From Eretmocerus hayati (lineage: Eukaryota > Arthropoda > Insecta > Hymenoptera > Aphelinidae), in the NCBI GenBank assembly GCA_029851415.1, contig CM056741.1, positions 84,892,282 to 84,956,281 on the forward strand: DNA of 64,000 bases, given 5' to 3'. A program made the translations under genes and the position numbers. Positions 23,367 through 33,116 of the stretch are shown piece by piece (the first letter of the stretch is position 1; the number at the start of each line of letters is the position of its first letter). The notes under the pieces are model-generated. The model searched no databases. It saw only the letters and a list, made by a program, of their open reading frames with translations, and was not told the origin of the DNA.

Positions 23367-24264
23367 ATAGATTGATTGATGCCCGTTTATTCGTCCGAAG
23401 ACAAAATAGAAAAATAATCAGTTACATATGGTAATATATATCACAGATCAATAGTGCGCATTAATAAAAATAATGAAGTCATTTGGTCAAGGACAAATCT
23501 TAAGTATATCACAATTTGTGACTAGTCGGGTAGCACTCAGAAGATTCACAGACTCCATAGAATAATATAAGAATACAAATAAAATGGCAGGGCTCACAGT
23601 CATATTACAGAAAAGTTCAGTCGATTGACGAAAGGTCACACGTATACTTATAATTATATTCTAGATGAACGAATCAAGCAAAAAGTCAGCCCAAGCCTTT
23701 CAAAGTTTAGAGATTGAAGTAATGCTTCTTCTCCACATCAATCCTCTGGGGAGACTGTGTGAGCAAAAACTCCTCCATAGCCTCTTTAAATGATGACATT
23801 TTCCCCAGCTGCCAAAAGCCCGGAGGGAGAAAGTTCCACAAATGAGCACATTGAACCTGGAAAGATCTTCTTCCATATTCAAGTCTCATAGTGGGAACTT
23901 CGAGTACCCGCTCTTCTGCATCACCGCGTGCGGGGCGTTCAGATTGGTACCTGGTGAACATCGCAGCTAGGTAGCCAGGCTCTCCTAAATGCATGATCTT
24001 GTGCATTAACAGAGCTGCGAAGTACATTCTCCGCGAATCAGTACGTAACCAACCCAAACGCTCCCTAAACGGGGTGATGTGCTCGTCTCTCCTAAGATCA
24101 AAAATATATCTCACACATGAATTGCTTAGTCGTTGTATTCGTTGCCGCTGTTCGTCCGTGGCGTCAAGGTACACGACCGTGCAATAGTCTATATGCGGTT
24201 GAACCAGGGACTCAACTAGGCGAACTCGGAGAGGTCCGGTGATACATGCCCTAAAAAACCGCAA
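23362..24264 (-). mobile_element. 5'-truncated LINE gamma copy
   Basis: The 3' end begins with a short (GATT)-type tail, then TTTATTCGTCCGAAGACAAAA, also found at the 3' end of the long gamma copy at 32824. Coding similarity to gamma ORF2 runs to 24264 and then switches to the 175-bp satellite. This is the usual 5' truncation of target-primed reverse transcription. Confidence 0.88.
23707..24264 (-). pseudogene. LINE gamma ORF2 C-terminal fragment
   Basis: The open frame has 185 codons and covers the region after the RT core, starting RFFRACITGPLRVRLVESLV and ending VEKKHYFNL. It is about 95 percent alike to the long copy over the shared part. Unlike the long copy it has a leucine codon (in MHLGEPGYL) where the long copy has a TGA at 33393-33395. 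It has no RT catalytic motifs because it is truncated. Confidence 0.85.
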
Positions 24265-25410
24265 AACAGGGCGGAATCGAGCTTTGAGCAGTTATCTGCG
24301 CAGTGATGACACCACTGTGGGTTCTAGGATGTTCAAATGGACCCGAAACTCTACAGAACCCTTGATCAAGTAGTCACGTACTATCTTCGATGCCCAGAGG
24401 ATTTACTACCAGTCAGCACCCTCGGCTATGGGGCTCAAAACCGGGCGCAATCGAGCTTTGAGCAGTTATCTGCGCAGTTATAACACCACTGTGGGTTGTA
24501 GGATAGACTAACGGATCCGAAACTCTACAGAACCTCAGAACAAGTGGTCACGTACTATCTCCGATGCCCAGAGGATTCATTACCAGTCAGCGACCTCGGC
24601 TATCGGGTCCAAAACAAGGCGGGATCGAGCTTTGAGCAGTAGACTGCGCAGTCATGACGTTTCTGTGGGTTGTAGGATGTTCCAATGGACCCGAATTTCT
24701 ACAGAACCCTTCATTATGTAGTCACCCACTATCTCTGATGCCCAGAGAATTCATTACCAGCCAGCGACCTCGGCTATGGGGCCCAACACGGGGCGGAATC
24801 CAGCTTTGAGCATGTTCCGTGCAGTTATGACGCCACTGTGGGCATCATAAATGGTACATGACCACGTTATCCAAGGTTCTGTAGAGTTTGAGGTCCATTG
24901 GAACTATTTGCAACCCACAGAGGTGTCATAACTGAGTGATAACTGCTCAGAACCTTAGATCAAGTGGTTATGTACCATTGATGATGCCCAGGGAATTTTT
25001 TACCAGTCGGCACCCTCGGCTATGGGGCCCAAAACAGGGCGGAATCGAGCTTCGAGCAGTTATCTGCCCAGTTATGACACCCCTGTGGGTTGCAAATAGT
25101 TCCAATGGACCCGAAACTCTACACAACCTCAGATTCAGTAGTTGTGTACCCTTGATGATGCCCAGAGAATTTATCACCAGTCAGCACCCTCGGCTATGGG
25201 GCCCAAAACAGGGCGGAATCGAGCTTTGGGCAGTTATCTGCGCAGTTATAACGCCACTGTGGGGTGTAAGATAATCCAATGGACTCGAAACTCTACAGAA
25301 CCTTAGATCAAGTGATGTTGTACCATTGATGATGCCCAGATAATCTATTACCAGTCAGCACCCTCCGCTATGGGGCCCAAAACAGGGCGAAATCGAGCTT
25401 TGGGCTGTTA
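24265..25410 (+). repeat. ~175-bp satellite, direct array
   Basis: The phrase GGGCGGAATCGAGCTTTGAG and variants recur near 24268, 24446, 24618, 24794, 25038, 25214 and 25385, mostly 172-178 bp apart. Each unit also has ACCAGTCAGCACCCTCGGCTATGGGGCC and GATGCCCAGAGAATT. Around 24840-24960 a part of a unit is inverted. Overlapping frames of 70-110 codons are by-products of the repeat. Confidence 0.92.
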
Positions 25411-26094
25411 TGAACCAGGGTTCTTGAGGTTCATGTGCTATGGGTCCTATTCTGTCCTTACCAGACCGTCGGGTCAGTAAGTTAGGTCGCAAGGTATTCT
25501 CTGAAAGATGTTGAATGCAGTATAGATTTTATTCAAGGGTAAGTTATAAATCCGAGAGAGAGACTGTTACAACTGTTCGTTATTCTACTGATTCTAATAT
25601 GGTACGAGAATATCAAGGGCTGAGACTACTCGTCCTGGAATGCTGCTTATCGCGGAGTCTACGCTACGAGTTTACGTGGTCGACTGTGATTCTAGAAGCC
25701 TAATGTATGCGGTGAGTTTCGCGGTCAATTTTCGAACAGAAGCCTTGAACAGCGTTCTCACGCCACTTTCATACTCGTTCCCACATCGAGGTCAAATGCG
25801 CGTCGGCGCCTCTGTTCTCGCACCCACTCGCGTCAACGCGCTCGTTCTCGAACATTCTAGAAGGCTCCAGACTGGCGCCTCTGAGTCATGGCTATCAATT
25901 CTTGCACGCGCGGTTGGTAACGCTTAGTTGCACCACATCAGAATAAATACTGCAATAGCTGGAGCTCGTGTCTCTAGATCTACTCCATGACGCACAGCTA
26001 TAGATTCTTGCACGTGCGCCTATACTTGCACCACATTCCATTAAATCTCGCAATAGGTGTTGCTCGTAGGCATGGAGCTTAGACTAGCTCCATA
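25411..26094. other. Unique core between inverted satellite arrays
   Basis: The sequence here is not satellite. It contains two short frames (25515-25703 and 25640-25927, +) without recognised domains, plus internally similar phrases such as CTCGTTCTCG and GCGCCTCTG in 25790-26060. Its position between arrays of opposite orientation matches that of a foldback-element core. Confidence 0.4.
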
Positions 26095-26830
26095 AGAGGG
26101 CGGTTATCTGCGCAGTTATAACACCACTGTGGGCATCATAAATGGTACATGACCACTTGATCTAAGGTTCCGTAGAGTTCGAGGAACTATTTGCAACCCA
26201 CAGGGGTGTCATAACTGACCAGATGACTGCTCAAAGCTCGATTCCGCCCTGTTTTGGGCACCATAGCCGAGGGTGCTGACTGGTAATAAATTCTCTGGGC
26301 ATCATGAATGGAACATATCTACTTGATCTAAGGTTCTGTAGAGTTTCGGGTCCATTGGAACTATTTGCAACCCACAGGGATGTCATAACTGAGCAGATAA
26401 CTGCCCGAAGCTCGATTCCGCCCTGTTTTGGGCCCCATACCCGAGTGTGCTGACTCGTAATAAATTCTCTGGGCATCATCAATGGTACATAACCACTTGA
26501 TCTAAGGTTCTGTAGAGTTTCGGATCCACTGGAACATCCTACAACCCAAAAAGGCGTCATAACTGCGCGGAACATGCTCAAAGCTGGATTCCGCCCCGTT
26601 TTGGGCCTCATAGCCGAGGTCGCTAGCCGAGGTGGTATTGAATTTTTTGGTCTCAGTCGATGGTACCTGATCACTTGATCTGAGGTTTCTTAGAGTCTTG
26701 GGTCCATTGGGACTCTCTTCACCCCCTCGTGACGTCTTGACTGCGACTATAATAACTCTAAGCAGAGTTTCCCCTGTTTTGGGCCCCATGATCGAGTTGG
26801 CTGATTCGTTATCGATTCCCTATTATCTCT
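26095..26830 (-). repeat. ~175-bp satellite, inverted array
   Basis: Three to four units of the same satellite as 24265-25410, here reverse-complemented: CTCAAAGCTCGATTCCGCCCTGTTTTGGGC occurs near 26232 and, as variants, near 26409 and 26577. The 147-codon frame on the minus strand is a translation of this repeat and not a gene. Confidence 0.9.
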
Positions 26831-27029
26831 GAAGACTCATGTGTATCCAGCTCATCGTCAGACAGGTTTCCGTATGCGATTGAATCCTTACATTCGCACG
26901 TTATCGCACAGAGGTAGCTCAGCCTATCATATATTTCTCACTTCGCCCTGCTCCAGCTCTCGTCCAGCCTCAGGCCCAAAAAACGGTTTCCTCTTGGTCT
27001 CGGGACTATCTCGACTATACCTTTCGAGA
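26831..27029. other. Unassigned spacer
   Basis: A short stretch between the satellite and the palindromic repeats. I see no gene or repeat in it. Confidence 0.3.
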
Positions 27030-27420
27030 GTAATGAAAAAGTAATAAAATCCCGTGTAGTTCTGAGTGCCCTCGAAGCTTCGCCTGTATATGGTGTTCGC
27101 TAGCGTAAGCTTACGCTAGCGAAAACCATCATATTTCAGCTGAATCTTATCACACGCATATTTTGAGGACATATTCTGAGAGTAATAGAAAAGTAATAAA
27201 AAATGAGCAATTGCACATTCCCGTACGATCTTTCCCCGGTCATGTGTTCGCTAGCGTAAGCTTCCGCTAGCACAAACTCTCGTATTTTGGGCCCATGACC
27301 GGTAATAAATTTGTTCCTTTGGTAATAAATGAGTAATAAAAAAGTAATAAAAAGTGAAATTGGTTTGGGACCGATTTGTGAGTCAGTGTTCGCTAGCTTC
27401 AAGTACTCTGAAATACTTGG
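27030..27420. repeat. ~150-bp repeats carrying a GCTAGC palindrome
   Basis: GAGTAATNGAAAAGTAATAAAA-like phrases occur near 27030, 27181 and 27331, and GTGTTCGCTAGCGTAAGCTT near 27094, 27242 and 27386 (the last one degenerate). Unit 1 contains a perfect 28-bp palindrome at 27096-27123 built from GCTAGC, AAGCTT and GCTAGC, extendable to 27091-27128 with one mismatch. Unit 2 keeps a slightly imperfect version. I do not recognise the family. Confidence 0.8.
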
Positions 27421-27638
27421 CATGGTACAATTAACAATAGTTGGAATAAGACCAAACATGAGGTTGGAACTGAGCAATTTCAAACTATGGAAGTGTATAA
27501 GAGGTGACACAACAAAATAACAAATCAGTGCAATATATGCATTTCCCTATCTTTTCCTCACGTGAATAGAGAGTTGGCAATAGGATAACGTCGAGAGCTC
27601 TCGCCAGATTTTTCACGGTGATAAAACTACGGTATCTC
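27421..27638. other. Spacer and probable 3' UTR of LINE alpha
   Basis: No gene is visible. The right part should be the 3' untranslated end of the minus-strand LINE alpha, but no clear tail repeat marks its border. Confidence 0.35.
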
Positions 27639-29139
27639 TTAGCAAGGAGGTTGAAGGGCATGTATGAGAGATTGTGGTACGGCTATGAGGTCTTCGCGTG
27701 TGGCACGTTCGAACCAGCCGTTACGGTCTCGATTCAGCAGGTAATTTAGCAGGGATTTCTTCAATGCATCCAAGCTCATCTCAAAATCAAGGGGTGGAAG
27801 CTGATTCAGAAGATACGAGGCGCGGATAGTAAATGATTGATTGAGGGCTGCAGTGCGAGGAGCGTGATATGTGAGCTGTTTTTTCTTGGACCCTCCCTCT
27901 GATTGGCGTAGATTAGGGATTTCTGATGTAAGGGAGAACTTGGATCGGAGGAATGTTGGGAGCAAATACTCTCTTCTACTCTCTGCAGAGAGCCAATTTA
28001 GGGTGATACGGTAGGGCGTAAACGAGTCTGACGCAAGCATCATGCAGGCGGTGCAGTTTCAAAATCTGTGTCTTGTTCAACCCTGTGATCGCTGAAGCAC
28101 CATAGTCGAAAAACGGAAGGACTAAACTCGTTACAAGTTCTTGTCTGAGTTGGCGAGGTGAATTTCGTGCAGTTGCTCTGAGAGAGTACAAGGCTCCATG
28201 TACACGCCGAGAAATCTGAGCAATCTGTAAACTCCAGTCAAGAGAAGGACTCAGGAGCATCCCCAGACTCTTGATGTTGTTAGAGTAGGAGATATCTTCA
28301 CCCATAACTCGAATACACGGGAGTTGATTGAGGTTGATGTCAATGAGATATTTATCACTGCCAAGGATCATTACGGTGGTTTTAGCCGCATTGAGCTTCA
28401 GACCATTGTCCGAGGCCCAACGTGCTACAGCCTGGGCGTCTTGAGTAATGAGCGCTATGCTGCTGAGGAGGTCGGTAGGGAGGCAGTGAAGATAAATGCT
28501 GGACTCATCGGCAAAGATGGCAGACATTGAGTGGTTCAAAACCCCAGGAAGATCATTCATGAAGATTAAGAAAATCAAGAGGCCTAGCACACTCCCTTGA
28601 GGAACACCTGTGATGAGCGGCAGCCAGGCCTCACGAGTACCGTCGTCAAGGCGGACAGCTTGTGATCGGTCACTGAGGTAACTGGCGAACCAGCGAATTA
28701 CACGATCGCTACAGCCAAGTTTTCACAATTTCATTAAAAGTTTCACATGTGGCAGGCAATCGAAAGCTTCTGAGGAATCGAATGAAATCATAATCGTGAG
28801 CATTCTCTGATCAATGGCGTTTCTGGTATCTTCCAGGACTCCCAATAGGGCAGTTTCCGTTGAATGGTGAGCTCTGAAGCCTGACTGCCGCTCTTGGAGC
28901 AGATTATGTGTGGAGAGGTGGTGGAGCAGCTGGCGATGGACTACACGCTCGAGTGACTTTGAAAGTTCACATAGCTGGGCGACTGGCCGAGTATCGGACG
29001 GGGTTTTTGGGGCAGTTGATTTGGGCAAAGGCACGATCGAAGCGCGTTTCCAAGCGTCAGGGAAATACCCGAATAACAGCGAGTCGTTGATTAGACGTGT
29101 GAGGTGAGGTCGAAGGGCAGGAAAAGCGAGGTTGGTCAT
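27639..29139 (-). pseudogene. LINE alpha reverse transcriptase and C-terminus
   Basis: Blocks in order are IVPLPKSTAPKTPSDTRPVA (fingers), QSGFRAHHSTETALL (motif 2a), MISFDSSEAFD (motif A with its aspartate), GVPQGSVLG at about 28600 (motif B), and IFADESSIY at about 28505 (motif C, normally FADD, with the second aspartate now glutamate). Then come NGLKLNAAKT and a ~200-residue C-terminal part with ALYSLRATAR. The frame changes between 28723 and 28600 and again near 28000. The enzyme is inactive. No RNase H domain is visible, as is usual for this group. Confidence 0.85.
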
Positions 29140-29675
29140 CGACGACGATATCTCATCTGCACCAACACCTTTCGATTTACCACCAGCAAATGCTCGCGAG
29201 ACATCAACTTAAGTAACAGGGACAAAATCAAATGTAGGTACGGTTCCTGGAAGTGGTATGGAACAAACACGTTCGATGTCAGTGTCGGTGAGTGGATCGC
29301 CCACTTCTGCTACCTTTGCATAATGGTTATTCAGGATCTTGGCATTAAACAAATGCAGAGGTGAAGTTTGACGCCGGGAAACTATACCCAGTTTTCGAAG
29401 TTGAGACCATCTAGACTTGGCATCAGGAGCTGAAATTATTTTGTTCCTTATGTAATCATTCTTGGCCGTGTCTAGTTTTGATTTGACCTCAGCGCGTAGA
29501 GCACGATATTGAGTGAGATCCAATTCAGACTGTTTCTGAGATGCGCGACGATAAACTGTGTCGCGGTCATTCATGAGGCGTCAATGATCAGCTGTAACCC
29601 AGGGTTTTTTCGAAGAGGTGACTTTGAATTTTCTGACGGGTGATAGCTGATCGAACGCATCAAGTGTTACTCGAG

Positions 29676-30553
29676 TTATTGATGAAAAGCGTCATCGATA
29701 TCGCCCTTGGCAAGACTTTTATATATCGGTGCGCTCAAGTCCAATTGTCTCAAAGGAAAGTTCAGGGAGGGATTAAGAGTAGACATGTTGCTTGGATCTG
29801 CCACGACTGGGTTAAGGAGGCAAGGAGACAAGGATGAGTTTGAAATGATCAAGAGCTGCTCGGGATGAATTTTAGTGAGGTTGTGTACAGAGACAGTTTT
29901 TGGTGGGATGGACGGGGATTTTAAGCCGTATTTGATCTCGATGAGGTCATGACCAGCAGCGAAGGGTGAATCAGACTTTTTGTGATCCACGGCAACTGAT
30001 AAATTTCGTACAAAAAATAAGTCTATGCATGTATGATGCAACATCTTATCATTGCCAATAGCGTGATGAGTTGGAGCTGAGCTGACAAGGTGTAGTGAAT
30101 TCGAGTCACATAATCTCTTCAAAGATTTTGAAGGAGATTTATTAAGGGCCATATTAATATTGAAATCACCAGTTACAATGGTATGCTCATATAGAGGGAG
30201 AAGGGTGGACAAAGTGCCCATGAAGTCATGGGGATAGGCGGCTGGAGGTCTGCGATAAACAGTGGCAAGAAGTACCTTAACATTCATGCTTCAGAATGAT
30301 GCAATATTTTAACTTTGAAATGAGACCTAGCATAGAAACCCACTCCTCCGCCATCCATACCATTTCGATCGTGTCGATAAAAGGTGTAACCATTGATTAT
30401 GTACGGATCGAAAGAGTCACTAGGTTTGAGAAAAGTCTTTGATATGACTACGATGTCGCAGAAATCATCAGCCATTTTATCCTCGAGCAGATTGAAATTT
30501 GCGGAAAAACGATTCAAATTGATGTGCCCAATAGAAATTAAAGGTCTTTGCAA
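29676..30553 (-). pseudogene. LINE alpha endonuclease (EEP/APE type)
   Basis: The N-terminal part (30553-30284) reads ISIGHINLNRF and RHDRNGMDGGGVGFYARS. The second part (30287-29676) reads ATVYRRPP, IVTGDFNINMAL and FAAGHDLIEIKYG. These are the family landmarks, including GDFN and the histidine near the C-terminus. The expected catalytic glutamate in the SETxL segment reads ISKTFL, so Glu is replaced by Lys. A frameshift lies near 30285. The enzyme nicks the target for reverse transcription in active relatives. Confidence 0.82.
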
Positions 30554-30595
30554 TTGAGCGATGGTGGATGGGTTTCGTGGCAGACCGGCGGCATC

Positions 30596-30765
30596 TCATG
30601 ATGAATAGTCCATCTCGGCCTGAGATAGGGCAGTATTAGCTTTGAGAGGCAGTAAGTCTTTTACCGTAAGGATGGGTATAAGTTCAGCTTTGGGGGTACG
30701 ACGCATCATGACCGTCAAATTTTGGACAACTGGGCGTAAATATTTTAGCTCAATTCGCAAGTGCA
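30596..30765 (-). pseudogene. LINE alpha ORF1, C-terminal end
   Basis: The last ~55 codons of ORF1 remain, with ELKYLRPVVQNLTVMMRR, similar to the C-terminus of the ORF1-only LINEs. It ends at TGA 30596-30598. The same frame then continues for 14 codons into the endonuclease without an ATG. Codons further upstream in this frame come from the adjoining (GA)n tract and the R1-derived unit, so the 88-codon frame overstates the true remnant. Confidence 0.65.
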
Positions 30766-30787
30766 GAGAGAGAGAGAGGGAGAGAGC
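30766..30787. repeat. Short (GA)n tract
   Basis: A GA-rich run that separates LINE alpha from the R1-derived unit on its right. Confidence 0.8.
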
Positions 30788-31220
30788 AACAGAAGAGGTC
30801 CAAATGGTTCCAGGGGGAATATGATGGACTGAAGAAGGAAGGAAGAAGAAAGAGAGGGGCAAAGGAATGATGAAGATAAAAGATGCCGACAGGGAGCCGA
30901 AGAGCGGAGAAAGAGAAGAGGAATGCTCGCAATCGAGCGAGAGATACGCAACTAACCCTGAAGTAATGCTTACGCGGTCCCGGACTGAGATGGTAGATGC
31001 AGGTAGATCTCCCTCTTGATTGCCCGATGCCCTAGGTTCCGGTCATCAAGGGGAGAGGGATTTTACACGTCCGGGCCCACCTCTTGTTGGGCACCACTCA
31101 AACCCGTGTCTCGCCTGGTATGGCCTGCGTGGACTATGCGTAGTCCACGTGAGCTGAACCAGTCCGGTGTCTGGCGACGGATCCGAAGGGTCTTGAGGCA
31201 GATTTTGCCCTCTAATCACC
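30788..31220 (+). mobile_element. R1-derived SINE-like unit, copy 1
   Basis: It begins CAACAGAAGAGGTCCAAATG and follows the 3' UTR of the R1-clade LINE delta (40756 onward), including the TAATGCTNACGCGG segment, and ends in a run of nine A. A second unit at 49440-49885 starts at the same point of the parent and also ends in an A-rich tail. Both are flanked by (GA)n on each side. It has no coding content. It is either a 5'-truncated copy or a defined non-autonomous element. Confidence 0.75.
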
Positions 31221-32800
31221 TCAAAAAAAAAGAGAGAGAGAGTGATCGATTGATCGAGATTTATTAGAGGACACAGGATAAGATCCTATCTTGCCCATTG
31301 TGGCAATTACATTTTGGAATAATATATAAGAATTAAATGTATTCATGGAAATATAACATTCGAAGTCGACGGTGAAGTTGAACTTATTACACAAGTATCG
31401 TTGGAGTATTTTAAATTTCATAGATGAAGGGTTTAGCTGCGTAGCTGGTCTCGAAGCATTGTTCGAGAAGACGGCTTTCTTTGTTGGGAAGTGAAGGTGG
31501 GATAAGGTGAGGTTGTTTTGGGCTGCATGCATGAACCAATCGGAGGCATCACGAGAGAGTCGCGAGTCACGTAAGAAGAGTTTGAGTTTGTCGAGGTCAG
31601 GTTCTATGAGGTCAATTTGGGGAAGAGTATTCAGGAGACGAGATACTGATATGACAAAAGATTGATTTTGTGCTTCAGTTCGGGGAGGTTTGTATGTCAG
31701 AATCGGTTTTGTGCCACGTTTTGATTGACGGAGATTGTCTAGGTCCTTTGTTGGGGCAAATTCTGAGTGGAGGAATACAGGGGACTTATGGGTGAGAATT
31801 GACAAGGCAAGGGACCCGAGAAGATAGTCTCTGCGACTTTGAGCTGATAGCCAGCCAAGGGCTATGCGGTGAGGAGAAACATTCTCACGCCTGGGGATGT
31901 TTTGATGAATGGAGCAAACACAGGCGTTGTGGAGACGATGAAAATTCAGTCTCTTTTGACCCCGTTAGCAATGCTGCGCCATAGTCGATTCGTGGGAGAA
32001 CGAGGACGGAGAAAAGATATTCCTTGAGATCGACTGGAAGTTTGCTAGCTACAGACCGAAGTGAATACAAGGATCGATGGACTTTCTTGGATGTTCCGTT
32101 AACTTCAGCCTTCCAACTTAGAGTGGGAGAGATGAGTAATCCTAGACTTTTTATGGTGTTTGAGTATGGTATTGCTGTATTCATGAAGGTTATCTGAGGT
32201 ACAGCGTTGGTGTCAATTTTTGGAAGATAGAGTTTACTACCGAGGATCATGGCAGTGGTTTTCAGCGAATTCAGCTTCAGACCATTATCGGTCACTCAAC
32301 TGACGACGGCTTGAGCTTCATGACTCATGAAAACAATATTGTCCCCAAGTTCAGACGGAAAAACATGACGATAGATATAGATGTCATCTGCGAAAACGGT
32401 AAGTTGAGAGCGAGTGAGTACATCTGGTAGTTCATAAGCGAAGATAGTGAATAGCAGGGGGCCAAGTACACTCCCTTGTGGAACCCCTGCGTCGATCTCG
32501 ATCCAGTTCTCGTGTGACTCGTTTCCTAGGCGAACGGCTTGGCGGCAATCCTTCAGATAGGTGCCAAACCACCGAACCACACGCTCACTGGGACCAACTG
32601 AGCAAAGTTTTGTAAGAAGTTTCAGATAAGGGATTGTATCAAACACTTTTGGAAAGTCGAACGATATCAAGAGAGTAAGCTAGGAGTGCTGTTTGAGATG
32701 AGTGGTTGGGGCGGAAGGCAGACTGATGTTGGTCTAAGAGATTGTTCTTATGGAGATGGGAGGATAATTGTTCGTGCCCGATACGTTCCGGGTTTTTCTA
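31221..32800 (-). mobile_element. LINE beta, 5'-truncated
   Basis: The 3' end is a GATCGATTGATCGA run next to (GA)n. Coding blocks run to about 32796, where it is cut by the tail of LINE gamma at 32800. The encoded RT is related to LINE alpha but clearly a different family. The left portion of its 5' end matches a fragment at 47165-47245 almost exactly. Confidence 0.82.
31500..32790 (-). pseudogene. LINE beta reverse transcriptase, C-terminal two thirds
   Basis: The frames 32670-32296, 32295-31885 and 31805-31500 hold MISFDFPKVFD (motif A), GVPQGSVLGPLLF (motif B), TVFADDIYIY (motif C with both aspartates), NGLKLNSLKT and SLYSLRSVASK. A stop separates the first two frames in the same reading phase, and a frameshift lies near 31850. 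Upstream of motif A the coding sequence continues to 32790 in another frame. The fingers and endonuclease are missing through truncation. Confidence 0.82.
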
Positions 32801-33116
32801 AAGATAGATAGATAGATGTCCTTTATTCGTCCGAAGACAAAAAATACAATTACATACACCTACATATGCCCGTTAAAATGTAATAACACGTATAAGGATG
32901 AATATAATATATGTACAACAAAATAATGATGATAATTTCAGTCAATTACTGGTTTGGTCAAGGACAATAATTATCACAATTCGTGACTAGTCAGGGTGCA
33001 TACTTAGAAGTATAAAAAGAGGGGTAAGGGCTCGCACTAATATCACAGCTATAGATCACCAATTGGGTGACTGAGGTCAAATGTAAAAATACTAAATTAA
33101 AGAAGAGCCCTTCCCA

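Larger units (their letters stand above)
27639..30765 (-). mobile_element. LINE alpha, 5'-truncated, CR1/Jockey group
   Basis: On the minus strand it reads end of ORF1 (30765 to 30596), endonuclease (30553 to ~29676), linker (~29574-29209), reverse transcriptase and C-terminal region (29139 to 27639). Several frameshifts and stops separate the blocks. The 5' side ends in a (GA)n run at 30766 where an R1-derived unit begins. ORF1 and ORF2 share a reading frame across a single TGA. Confidence 0.85.

Noticed and set aside
26231..26674. 147-codon minus frame with repeated peptide phrases
   Set aside because: It follows the 175-bp satellite monomer, whose length allows readthrough; there is no domain and the same phrase appears in 24936-25274 from the direct array.
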